This document shows positions 54,336 to 62,099 of a stretch of DNA of 64,000 nucleotides, piece after piece. The stretch covers positions 124,001 to 188,000 of the forward strand of contig NZ_JAANAT010000001.1 in assembly GCF_011089895.1 (NCBI RefSeq). Direction: 5' to 3'. The translations under genes and the position numbers were made by a program. Source of the stretch: Mucilaginibacter inviolabilis (GTDB lineage Bacteria; Bacteroidota; Bacteroidia; Sphingobacteriales; Sphingobacteriaceae). Every line of letters begins with the position of its first letter. Position 1 is the first letter of the stretch. The notes beneath the pieces were generated by a model. That model was not told the DNA's origin, did no database searches, and saw only the letters and a list, made by a program, of their open reading frames with translations.

Positions 54336-55610
54336 TTAAGGATCAATCTGATCGCTGTTGATGGTTTGTAGCTTATAGTGATCGTAACCTTTAAGCTCTA
54401 TTGCGTTAGCGGCTTCATCAACAGACCGTTGCATTTCTTTTAGAAAGTTTTTCAGTATCTTTTCTTTCCCGGGCAGTTTAAGCATCAGGCGCAACATAGT
54501 GGTTTGCAACCAAAGCTGTTTTTTTGATTTGGGCACCATATCCTTTAAAACAGTTAGCCCCAACCGTTGATTCGCTTTCACAAACCACCGCATCTGGCTT
54601 TCGTAATTAGCAAACGCTATTTGATGGTTGCCAAATGAAGCGGCCAGTTCGCCGGCTAATACATAAGCACCAACCATAGCCAGGCTGCTTCCCTGACCCG
54701 AGGCGGGAGAGGGACAATAACCCGCATCGCCCAATAACACTACCCGGCCGTTGGATAAACTTTCTGTTTTTACCTGGCTTATAGCGTCAAAATAAAAATC
54801 GGGTGTATCATGAATGGTATCCAGGATTTTTGAAACTACCGGGCCTTCATCTTTAAAATGATCAATTACTATTTGTTTCTGTTGTGCTATGTCGCGATGG
54901 TCATATTTAATAGTTGGCGCAGCAAACATCAGGAGCACTTTGGCTTCCTGGTTTTTGCCAGTACTGTATATATTTACGATTTTATCTACAGCCGGATAAT
55001 TGAGTTCCCAATGGTCGAGGTTAAAATAATTGGGAATGGTGAAAACGGATACAAAATATCCGAGGTGATCTACAGATATCTTTTCCTGATCAAATGCTAA
55101 CCTGCGCACATTTGATCTTAAGCCATCGGCAGCTACAACCAGATCAAAATCACGCTGTTCTCCATTTTTAAAAACAACTGTAACAGATTCGTCGGTCTGG
55201 GTTAACGCAGTAATGGAATTATTAAAAATATATTCTGTTTGATCCTTTGTTTCGGCGTAAAGTATACCCGAGAGTTCGCCCCGCATAATCTCCACATCGC
55301 CATCCTGCCGCATGCCAAATATATTGGGATCATTTAGGTCCGCATATCGTTTCCCCTCGGCGTTGATCATGGATGAGCCGCGCATGGCGGTATTCAATTC
55401 CCTTACCTGGTTTAAAATGCCCATGCGCTGCGCCACATCGGTAGCCACGCCGCGAAGATCAATGCGGTAACCGCCTTTGCGTAGCTCAGGAGCTTTTTCA
55501 ACAACGGTAACATTAAACCCGTATTGGTTTAGCCAATAAGCCAGGGCCGGGCCGGCTATACTGGCACCTGATATTAAAATATTCCGGTTGTTTAAGTCGT
55601 TGTTCATCAT
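54336..55610 (-). CDS. FAD-dependent monooxygenase (PHBH-type)
   Basis: This 424-residue protein opens with the FAD Rossmann motif ILISGASIAGPALAYWL, with YRIDLRG at the usual flavin contact, and has the second FAD motif VVLLGDAGYCPSPASGQGSSLA near residue 295. It belongs to the aromatic hydroxylase and Tet(X)-like superfamily, but the region specific to Tet(X) is not recognisable, so a tetracycline role should not be assumed. It is alone on its strand and convergent with the response regulator. ATG occurs at 55610 and 55607. Confidence 0.87.
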   Translation of the reverse strand: MMNNDLNNRNILISGASIAGPALAYWLNQYGFNVTVVEKAPELRKGGYRIDLRGVATDVAQRMGILNQVRELNTAMRGSSMINAEGKRYADLNDPNIFGMRQDGDVEIMRGELSGILYAETKDQTEYIFNNSITALTQTDESVTVVFKNGEQRDFDLVVAADGLRSNVRRLAFDQEKISVDHLGYFVSVFTIPNYFNLDHWELNYPAVDKIVNIYSTGKNQEAKVLLMFAAPTIKYDHRDIAQQKQIVIDHFKDEGPVVSKILDTIHDTPDFYFDAISQVKTESLSNGRVVLLGDAGYCPSPASGQGSSLAMVGAYVLAGELAASFGNHQIAFANYESQMRWFVKANQRLGLTVLKDMVPKSKKQLWLQTTMLRLMLKLPGKEKILKNFLKEMQRSVDEAANAIELKGYDHYKLQTINSDQIDP

Positions 55611-55758
55611 AAGCCATCAAATAATGAGTCAAATATGATGAGGTAGCTAAGCTTTTTTTAGTGAATTTCGGCCAAATACCCTAAATTGTCGGTGAATGAG
55701 GGAATAGTAAAATTGAAATTATTTAAATAGTGATGACGTTATAGTCGGCACCGTTTTA

Positions 55759-55766
55759 TACGTTTG
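55759..55766 (+). promoter_or_regulatory. -7 promoter box of the AraC gene, 5 nt from the start codon
   Basis: TACGTTTG matches TAnnTTTG exactly and ends five bases before the ATG at 55772, so the mRNA would be leaderless or nearly so. Confidence 0.45.
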
Positions 55767-55771
55767 TGATC

Positions 55772-56638
55772 ATGATAGAAAAGCATGATGTTTCATGGAT
55801 GCGGGTTGACAAGGAATTGAAAGATTCCTTTGCCGTTAATTATCTGCACGCTCATGTTTTTGAAACGCAAGCTGTTTGCCGGATCAATTATCACCGTATT
55901 TTTATCATTCAGGAAGGAAATGGTACTCTCCAAATAGATGACAACAACTACCAAATTTCGGGGAACGAATTGTTCTTATTAGCCAAAGGCCAGTTATATA
56001 CCTTTGAAGAAGGAGCTCAAATAACAGGTTATGAGCTTTCTTTTGGTGATTGTTTCTGGGAAAAGACCCCGGGCAGTGCCAGCAATTGCAAAGCGGTGCT
56101 TTTTAATAATGCGGTTGACAATCAGCAATTACCATTGAACAATGCTGATCAATCTGAGCTCAATAATCTTTTTCAAACCCTTCACCAGGAATATATTAAA
56201 GAGGATTATCCCAATAAGCTGGATGCCATGGCGGCCTATTTAAAGATCATCATGATCAAGATAGCCAACGTGAACGCCTTGCTTGCCCGTGGTTATGATA
56301 GTTATGAGAACCAAATTTACCGGCAATATTTGGAACTAGTGAGCAGCCAGTATCAAACCACGCATGAGGTAGCCGATTTTGCGCGTCAGTTGGGGATCCC
56401 GGCCCGTAAACTGTCAGATCTGTGCCGGCGTTGTAGTGGTAAGGGGGCCAAGGATATTATCAACGGACAAATCATCGCCGAAGCCAAGCGCTCCCTGCAA
56501 TTTTCCTCCAAACCGGTTAAAGAGATCGCCTATCACCTAAACTTTTCTACGCCCGATCAGTTCAGCCACTTTTTTAAAAAAAATACACTGATATCACCCA
56601 ATGATTACCGTGGCCGCTTTGTAAATATTGGCATGTGA
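55772..56638 (+). CDS. AraC family transcriptional regulator
   Basis: The ATG at 55772 gives 288 residues; a GTG two codons upstream is possible but overlaps the promoter box. The N-terminal domain is cupin-like (YHRIFIIQEGNGTLQIDDNNY). The C-terminal double helix-turn-helix runs from about 195 to 280, with VKEIAYHLNFSTPDQFSHFFKK in the second HTH. It is followed 68 bp later, on the same strand, by an HD-domain gene that is its likely target. Confidence 0.9.
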   Translation: MIEKHDVSWMRVDKELKDSFAVNYLHAHVFETQAVCRINYHRIFIIQEGNGTLQIDDNNYQISGNELFLLAKGQLYTFEEGAQITGYELSFGDCFWEKTPGSASNCKAVLFNNAVDNQQLPLNNADQSELNNLFQTLHQEYIKEDYPNKLDAMAAYLKIIMIKIANVNALLARGYDSYENQIYRQYLELVSSQYQTTHEVADFARQLGIPARKLSDLCRRCSGKGAKDIINGQIIAEAKRSLQFSSKPVKEIAYHLNFSTPDQFSHFFKKNTLISPNDYRGRFVNIGM

Positions 56639-56677
56639 TTGGCGGTTTTTAACATTTACCGGGTACGCCACCACAAC

Positions 56678-56685
56678 TAATTTTG
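56678..56685 (+). promoter_or_regulatory. -7 promoter box of the HD-domain gene
   Basis: TAATTTTG matches TAnnTTTG exactly, 21 bases before the ATG at 56707. Confidence 0.5.
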
Positions 56686-56706
56686 CTGATATAAAATCAA
56701 CAAAAT

Positions 56707-57357
56707 ATGTCTGTAAATAAAGTAAAAACAATTGCCGGGATCACCATCCCTGATAGTACTATCGCCACCCAGGCTACCGAGCTTTTATTGGAGCATGGTA
56801 CCGAATTTATCTATAATCACTCGTTAAGGGTATTTCTTTTTTCGTCGCTAAACGGAAAGCGTAACAATTTACCTTATAATGCCGAACTGTTATATGTGAG
56901 CTCGGTATTTCATGACCTGGGCTTAACCAAACACTACAGCAGTCCCGACCTGCGTTTTGAAGTCGACGGGGCCAACGCTGCCCGAGATTTTCTGAAAAGC
57001 CACGGATTACCCAAAGAATCATTACAGCTGGTTTGGGATACGATTGCCCTGCACACCACCATCGGTATTGCTGAGCACAAGGAACCCGAAGTAGCCCTGA
57101 TGTACTCCGGCGTAGGCCTTGATGTAATGGGCGAGGGCTACGAAAACCTAAGCGCCGAAAACCGGGAGGAGATCATCCACGCCTTTCCTCGGAATGATTT
57201 TAAGAAAAATATCATCCCAACCTTCTTCAGTGGCTTTGAGCATAAAACCGAAACCACTTTTGGCAACATCAAAGCCGATGTATGCGCCTACATGATCCCG
57301 AACTTTCACCGCAAAAATTTCTGCGATTGTATTTTGCATTCGCCATGGAATGAATAA
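56707..57357 (+). CDS. HD-domain hydrolase resembling cyanamide hydratase
   Basis: This 216-residue protein has the HD metal site: H38 (NHSLRVF) and H69-D70 (VFHDLGL). The following segments DLRFEVDGANAARDFLKSHG, TIALHTTIGIAEHKEPEVALMYSGVGLDVMG and IIHAFPRNDFKK follow the order seen in fungal cyanamide hydratases, which convert cyanamide to urea. The likeness is in layout and local motifs, so a related nitrile- or cyanamide-type hydratase or a phosphohydrolase of this HD subgroup is possible. It lies after an AraC gene and before a REP-like element. Confidence 0.75.
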   Translation: MSVNKVKTIAGITIPDSTIATQATELLLEHGTEFIYNHSLRVFLFSSLNGKRNNLPYNAELLYVSSVFHDLGLTKHYSSPDLRFEVDGANAARDFLKSHGLPKESLQLVWDTIALHTTIGIAEHKEPEVALMYSGVGLDVMGEGYENLSAENREEIIHAFPRNDFKKNIIPTFFSGFEHKTETTFGNIKADVCAYMIPNFHRKNFCDCILHSPWNE

Positions 57358-57378
57358 GGGGAGAATAATAGCCCCTGT

Positions 57379-57461
57379 GTCATTGCGAGGAGGAACGACG
57401 AAGCAATCTCCTCGCGTTCAATATGCACGCGAGGAGATTGCCACGCTACGTTCGCAATGAC
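57379..57461. repeat. REP-like intergenic palindromic element, type A
   Basis: The outer arms GTCATTGCGA (from 57379) and TCGCAATGAC (to 57461) match perfectly, and a 14-bp inner stem GCAATCTCCTCGCG (57403-57416) pairs with 57428-57441. The whole 83-bp unit folds into a long stem. This GTCATTGCGAGG wording is a well-known intergenic repeat in many bacteria. Confidence 0.88.
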
Positions 57462-57572
57462 ATATTTCTTTTTACCTTCCCTCCCCATTAATGATATTTT
57501 AATAAAATATTTATCCATGACGATAGATTTGTGCCATACCCCGCTTCGCAAACCTGTTTAAAAACCTGGATA

Positions 57573-58823
57573 ATGAATCTATCTGTATCAATTCTAAAAA
57601 GAGTTTATGGCTGTGCTATGGCAGTCGCCCTGTTGTTCATCTGTATTTTTAGTAAAGCCTCCACACTGCCAGATCGAGGCGATTATCAATTCGACAAAAA
57701 AATATCGCGCAAGGTATTGGAAAATTACCTCGACCGTTCCATCACCATGCAAAGCCTGTTGGTAGGGCAGGGTAATTTTGATGATAACCTGCGCATGATC
57801 AAAAATATAGGTGCCAAGTTCATTGGCCGGGCCGTTTGCCAGTGGGGGCAGGAGGATGAGATCACCCAGAACCTGGTTAAAGAAAAAGAATTGGCCACTA
57901 AAGTGCATGCGGCAGATGCCGACATTATTTTACAGGCCTGCATCTTCGAGATCGTAACGCCCAAAGTAGAGCAATTGCCTGTACCTGCCTGGGCATTTGA
58001 GGCTTTAGGGATGCCCGTACAAAAACGGAATTTTAGTTATGCCGACATGCTGTACCCCGATGGTAAATTTAAAAATCAATGGGGCAGGGGTTCCGTACCC
58101 GATGTAAGCCGTGCCGAAACCAAGTTGTTCTTTTACTTCCTGGCTAAATCATATATCGACGCGGGTATCGAAGGTATCCATTTCGGGCAGGTGGAGCTGA
58201 TGAATAAAAATGATCCTAACCTGGATAACTACGCCCAGATATTAACCCTCATCCGCGAATATGCCAATAAACATGCCCGCAGGCATATTGTTATTTGCGA
58301 TTCGCACGTACCCAGTGGAGGCTTTGTACGCAATGGCAAGCTGCTGATGGATGTTCACGCCTTCCCGCTCCGCATTATGGAAACCCCGGGCAAGCCCGAA
58401 GAGGCCACGCTAAAAGTGGGCCATACCGATGCCCTATATCTGCGCAGCAAAGGCGGTATTACGCCCAGCGGCTGGACTTGCGAGCATCTGCCATACCTGG
58501 TGGAGTTTGATAACTATGGCGTAAGTAAAAAGCCCGGGCAGGAAAACGCCGGCGACATTCCGTTCTGGGTTTGGGGGTATGATGAGATCAGCTGGTTTGC
58601 CCATCAGAACAAAGCCTACCGCACGCAATGGCTGCATTACGCGTACGATTGGTTAAAGAAAACCGACTCGAACGGTCACCTCGAAATGCCTGGCGGCAGG
58701 CAAACCACATCGCCGCTGGATAAAAAACGCTGGTATTATGCCAATAACCCCGGTGCCGCCGTACCAGATGGTCATGGCGATGAGGATACTATTCGGGATA
58801 TATGGGCAGCTGAGCGTCATTAA
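57573..58823 (+). CDS. Secreted protein of unknown family, possibly a TIM-barrel hydrolase
   Basis: The ATG at 57573 gives 416 residues with a signal peptide (cleavage after SKAS, near 30). No family is recognised. The sequence alternates strands and helices with acidic end-of-strand residues: FIGRAVCQWGQEDEIT, GIEGIHFGQVELM (a Glu at a strand end), IVICDSHVPSGG and PFWVWGYDEISWF. This resembles glycoside-hydrolase-like barrels, with E in HFGQVELM as a candidate catalytic residue, by inference. Aromatic-rich ends (W, Y) would suit carbohydrate binding. It stands alone after the REP element and before an acyltransferase gene on the same strand. Confidence 0.7.
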   Translation: MNLSVSILKRVYGCAMAVALLFICIFSKASTLPDRGDYQFDKKISRKVLENYLDRSITMQSLLVGQGNFDDNLRMIKNIGAKFIGRAVCQWGQEDEITQNLVKEKELATKVHAADADIILQACIFEIVTPKVEQLPVPAWAFEALGMPVQKRNFSYADMLYPDGKFKNQWGRGSVPDVSRAETKLFFYFLAKSYIDAGIEGIHFGQVELMNKNDPNLDNYAQILTLIREYANKHARRHIVICDSHVPSGGFVRNGKLLMDVHAFPLRIMETPGKPEEATLKVGHTDALYLRSKGGITPSGWTCEHLPYLVEFDNYGVSKKPGQENAGDIPFWVWGYDEISWFAHQNKAYRTQWLHYAYDWLKKTDSNGHLEMPGGRQTTSPLDKKRWYYANNPGAAVPDGHGDEDTIRDIWAAERH

Positions 58824-58882
58824 ATATATTGATGTAAAAGCAACCCACATCTTCTTTTCGCCGTAACGATTATTAAACAGGT

Positions 58883-60040
58883 ATGAAAGAAGATAAACCT
58901 ACTGCGGTGGTGCATCCCAGATATAAGCAGCTGGATAGTTTGCGGGGATTAGCTGCATTGGCTGTTTTTTTTGTACATATCATAGGAAAAAATGCAGTTA
59001 ATAATCCCTTTGTTGATTTTTTAAAAAGAACACTGTTAGGCATTGTGTTTAACGGAGGGGCAGCTGTGATGTTCTTTTTCGTGCTGAGCGGTTTTGTACT
59101 AAGTCTGCCATTTATTAATAACGAAAAGCCATTACAACTTACGGCGTTTTATATAAAAAGGGTTTTCAGAATATATCCGGCTCTTCTATTCGCTATTGTT
59201 GTTTCGGTATTGCTAAAAGCGTTTGTTTATGATAAATTCATTACTGCTCCTATACCTGATATTCATTCCGGCGAATGGAGTGGCTTCTGGAACTGGCACT
59301 GGAATAAAGAGCACGTTCAGGAGCTTATTAAAACATTTGTATTAATAGGACCTGAATTTAACTTTAATCTGCTCGATCCCCCCATCTGGTCATTGGTCAT
59401 CGAAATGAAGATCTCCATTCTATTGCCCTTTTTTATCATGATCATCGCGCGCAGCAGCAAGGTGTTAAATATCATCTTTCTGTTTATAATTGTGTATTTA
59501 ACTTACGATCATGCAGGTGTATGGCCCATAGGTGTTTTTTATTTGGGTATACTCATGGCAAAATATAAAGATCAAATAACACACACCATTAAATCGTGGC
59601 CGTTAATTATCTTGATCATCGTATGCTTTTTGAGCGTATTCTTATATAATATCGGGTTTGAATTTGCCGGGAAAATTCAACAGCATTATGCCCTGTTTAG
59701 CCATATCTGGAACAGCTATATGATAGCTGTAGGCAGTTGTATCATGATGATGATTGTTCTGGCTAAAAAAAGATTATCGCTGTTTTTTGAACATCCTGTT
59801 TTTACTTTTTTGGGAAACATATCTTACAGCTTTTATTTAATTCACATGCCTTTGGTAATCGCTATGAGTTCGGTATTTGTTGGGAGATATGCCTTTGGGG
59901 GGCTTTATACTTTTATAACCGCTTTTTTATTTGCTTTAATAATTAGTTACCTGATGCTTGTTTTTATTGAAAGGCCGTTTCAACAGATTGGCGCGAAGTT
60001 AGTCAGGCGGTTTAAGGTATTTCAAGTAATAACCATCTAA
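58883..60040 (+). CDS. Acyltransferase family 3 (OafA/NodX-like) membrane protein
   Basis: This 385-residue protein begins RYKQLDSLRGLAALAVFFVH, the acyltransferase 3 signature with the catalytic His, and has about ten membrane helices. The second conserved block FYIKRVFRIYPALLF is intact. Such enzymes O-acetylate surface polysaccharides or peptidoglycan-linked sugars. It starts 59 bp after the secreted unknown gene on the same strand, so they may share a transcript. Confidence 0.92.
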   Translation: MKEDKPTAVVHPRYKQLDSLRGLAALAVFFVHIIGKNAVNNPFVDFLKRTLLGIVFNGGAAVMFFFVLSGFVLSLPFINNEKPLQLTAFYIKRVFRIYPALLFAIVVSVLLKAFVYDKFITAPIPDIHSGEWSGFWNWHWNKEHVQELIKTFVLIGPEFNFNLLDPPIWSLVIEMKISILLPFFIMIIARSSKVLNIIFLFIIVYLTYDHAGVWPIGVFYLGILMAKYKDQITHTIKSWPLIILIIVCFLSVFLYNIGFEFAGKIQQHYALFSHIWNSYMIAVGSCIMMMIVLAKKRLSLFFEHPVFTFLGNISYSFYLIHMPLVIAMSSVFVGRYAFGGLYTFITAFLFALIISYLMLVFIERPFQQIGAKLVRRFKVFQVITI

Positions 60041-60112
60041 AACAAAACGGCCCGATAAGTTTTGCCTACCTTGCCGTTTGCCTGCCCCGGTTTGAAGATT
60101 ATTTTTAATATT

Positions 60113-61411
60113 TTATGATCTAAAGATCATCCTTAAGGATTGATCTTTTGATACGTATGCCGTACCCCAGTTATACAGGGTTTTTAGTTTGTTACGATAA
60201 TTTACCAGCGATATCAGGTGGATAAACAACCACATGAACAAGGCCATAATACCGCCAATGTGCAGCTTGTTCTTAAACAGATCAACCACCGCTTTATTCC
60301 TGCCGATGATAGCCATATCGCCCTTGTCAAAGTAGTTAAAAGCGCTTAATGGTTTACCATTTTGCATGGCTATAAAGTTTTTAGCCAGGTTGCGGCCCTG
60401 TTGTATCGCTACCTGCGCCAATTGTGGATGACCTTTTGGATAACGCTCGTCTGTTATCTGAACGCTGGCATCGCCAATAGCGTATATGTTTTCCAAACCA
60501 ATTACCTGGTTATATTCATTGGTGATCATCCTGCGGCCAACACCCAGACTACTTTCCGGTATGCCCTCAAAGGTGTTTGCAGTAATACCTGCCGCCCAGA
60601 TTAATGTCCCGGCTTCAATAGTTTCACCGGTTGACAGGGTGACTTCATGTTTATCATAATCCCTAACCTGTGTGTTCAATTTTACTTTTACACCCAGTCC
60701 GGAAAGTACCTTATAGGCCTCCTGGTGTGTTTTTTCGCTCATGGGGCCCAGCAGGTTTTTGCCGCCATCAACAATATAGATACCGCCCGGAGTGCCTTTC
60801 AGCTCAGGATAGTCTTTCAGGAAAATGTTCTTTTTCATTTCGGCCAGCATACCGGCAATTTCTACCCCGGTAGGGCCACCACCGGCTACTACAATGGTTA
60901 ACAGTTTTTTCCGCTCGGCCAGGTCTTTGGTCATGGATGCCTGTTCCATGGTTTGCAGCAGGGCATTCCGCATGTACAGGGCATCATCAATAGTTTTCAT
61001 GGGGATGGCGTTCTTTTGAACATTTTCCATCCCAAAAAAGTTTATCCTAGCACCTGAGGCAAACACCAGATAATCATATTTCAGTTCTTCGTTGGTTAAG
61101 TGTACGGTTTGTGATGCAGAATCTATTTTGACTACTTCGGCCATGCGGTAACTGATCCGTTTATTGCGAAACATTTTACGAAATGGGTAACTGATATCTG
61201 ATGGATCCAAAAAGCTGGTAGCCACCTGATAAAGCAGTGGAGGGAAGTAGTTATAATTGTTTTTATCAAGCAAAATAACCTGGTAGTTTTTGTTTTTGGC
61301 TACTTGTTCGGCCAGGTTTATTCCGGCAAATCCACCTCCAACAATAACAATTTTTTTGACAGCGTTTTGGACATTGCCCATAGCTGCCGGTATAGTTTTA
61401 GGAGTGCTCAT
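60113..61411 (-). CDS. ndh: Type II NADH dehydrogenase (NDH-2)
   Basis: The ATG at 61411 gives 432 residues. The FAD-binding motif is IVIVGGGFAGINLAEQVAK (GGGFAG at 25-30), and the NADH-binding motif IVVAGGGPTGVEIAGMLAEM lies near residue 170. The C-terminal part has a hydrophobic amphipathic segment (GGIMALFMWLFIHLISLVNY) that attaches to the inner membrane. NDH-2 moves electrons from NADH to quinone without pumping protons. The promoter region carries two operator-like palindromes. Confidence 0.92.
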   Translation of the reverse strand: MSTPKTIPAAMGNVQNAVKKIVIVGGGFAGINLAEQVAKNKNYQVILLDKNNYNYFPPLLYQVATSFLDPSDISYPFRKMFRNKRISYRMAEVVKIDSASQTVHLTNEELKYDYLVFASGARINFFGMENVQKNAIPMKTIDDALYMRNALLQTMEQASMTKDLAERKKLLTIVVAGGGPTGVEIAGMLAEMKKNIFLKDYPELKGTPGGIYIVDGGKNLLGPMSEKTHQEAYKVLSGLGVKVKLNTQVRDYDKHEVTLSTGETIEAGTLIWAAGITANTFEGIPESSLGVGRRMITNEYNQVIGLENIYAIGDASVQITDERYPKGHPQLAQVAIQQGRNLAKNFIAMQNGKPLSAFNYFDKGDMAIIGRNKAVVDLFKNKLHIGGIMALFMWLFIHLISLVNYRNKLKTLYNWGTAYVSKDQSLRMIFRS

Positions 61412-61413
61412 TT

Positions 61414-61430
61414 TATCAATTATTTTGATA
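61414..61430. promoter_or_regulatory. TATCAA-N5-TTGATA palindrome between the NDH-2 start and promoter
   Basis: TATCAA (61414-61419) and TTGATA (61425-61430) are exact inverse copies with a 5-bp spacer, directly before the ndh ATG. The half-sites resemble FNR-type TTGAT but in the opposite order, so no known regulator is assigned. Confidence 0.35.
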
Positions 61431-61452
61431 GTGTATTTTATACACAAATATA
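61431..61452 (-). promoter_or_regulatory. NDH-2 promoter with an overlapping GTGTA-N5-TACAC palindrome
   Basis: The minus-strand box TATATTTG (complement at 61445-61452) is an exact -7 element. GTGTA-TTTTA-TACAC (61431-61445) overlaps its end and the transcription start, a natural repressor position. A second copy lies 102 bp upstream. Confidence 0.6.
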
Positions 61453-61532
61453 CCTCTATTTTGTCTTTTGTATTCGTTTTTGAGAGGTTATTCAGGGCTG
61501 ATATGAAAGTGTTTACAATAGGATGATTAAGT

Positions 61533-61547
61533 GTGTATTTTTTACAC
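61533..61547. promoter_or_regulatory. Second GTGTA-N5-TACAC palindrome upstream of NDH-2
   Basis: GTGTA-TTTTT-TACAC (61533-61547) has the same half-sites and spacer length as the promoter-proximal copy. The centre-to-centre distance is 102 bp, close to ten helical turns, which would let two bound dimers loop the DNA. Confidence 0.55.
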
Positions 61548-61598
61548 TAAGTAAAAAATAAAAGACAGAAAAGTAATCAAGAAGGGTGTTGTAGACTA

Positions 61599-61688
61599 TG
61601 GTCGGTGTTATCACCGTACCATACATTAAGGGGCTGATAAAGTGTTGCATAGAAAACGCAAATAGTGGTGCGGTGATAACACCGACCA
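61599..61688. repeat. Pair of inverted 23-bp palindromic arms (MITE-like)
   Basis: The arms at 61599-61621 and 61666-61688 match with one mismatch in inverse orientation, and 44 bp separate them. Each arm contains the palindromic core CGGTG-TTAT-CACCG or its complement. It lies in the 651-bp gene-free gap upstream of ndh. It may be a tiny non-autonomous element or paired binding sites. Confidence 0.75.
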
Positions 61689-61879
61689 CAGGCTGAAACT
61701 GGAGTGGTAGCCTATGAAAATATGGCCATCCAAACTGGTTGTGATGGTGATTTCTATAATAAAAGCGAAAGATTTTGAATTAAGAAAAGCATTTTTAGTT
61801 CCCTCCCCACGGGAGGGGCGCGTAGGGCAGGTGTAATGGCAGGGAGGGGTTTCTACACCCGATAATTATCCTGGTCCGG

Positions 61880-61916
61880 AACCCCTTCCTTCTCTTCCCG
61901 AGGGAAGGAATCGCAC
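61880..61916 (-). repeat. Dispersed 37-bp repeat, copy 2
   Basis: Read on the minus strand, this stretch begins GTGCGATTCCTTCCCT and matches 32491-32527 at 33 of 37 positions. It is flanked by other GC-rich repeat-like sequence, including CCCTCCC/GGGAGGG near 61801-61817. Confidence 0.7.
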
Positions 61917-61970
61917 AACGGCTCTGGCTCTTTTGATGGAGCTCAGATATATCAAAAAGAATGTCATTTC

Positions 61971-62081
61971 GAACGAGGAATGAGGAGAAATCTTATACAA
62001 CTTGTTTTTTAAATAAGCACGTCTCGTAAAAGATTTCTTCTCACGCCATTCACAGCAAGCTCGCGTTCGTCGAAATGACAT
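61971..62081. repeat. REP-like intergenic palindromic element, type B
   Basis: ATGTCATTTCG (61971-61981) and CGAAATGACAT (62071-62081) are exact inverse arms. The inner sequences AGGAGAAATCTT and AAGATTTCTTCT can also pair. The GTCATTTCGA wording parallels the GTCATTGCGA of the element at 57.4 kb, but the sequences are otherwise different. Confidence 0.85.
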
Positions 62082-62099
62082 TTTTTTTACTAAATGTAA

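Noticed and set aside
54336..55610. Tet(X)-type tetracycline monooxygenase
   Set aside because: Only the general FAD motifs of the superfamily are visible; the Tet(X)-specific start and sequence around the substrate site are not recognisable.
61866..62081. A reading frame of about 70 codons on the minus strand
   Set aside because: It is built entirely from the 37-bp repeat and the REP-like element, has no promoter or ribosome site, and its composition is not protein-like.
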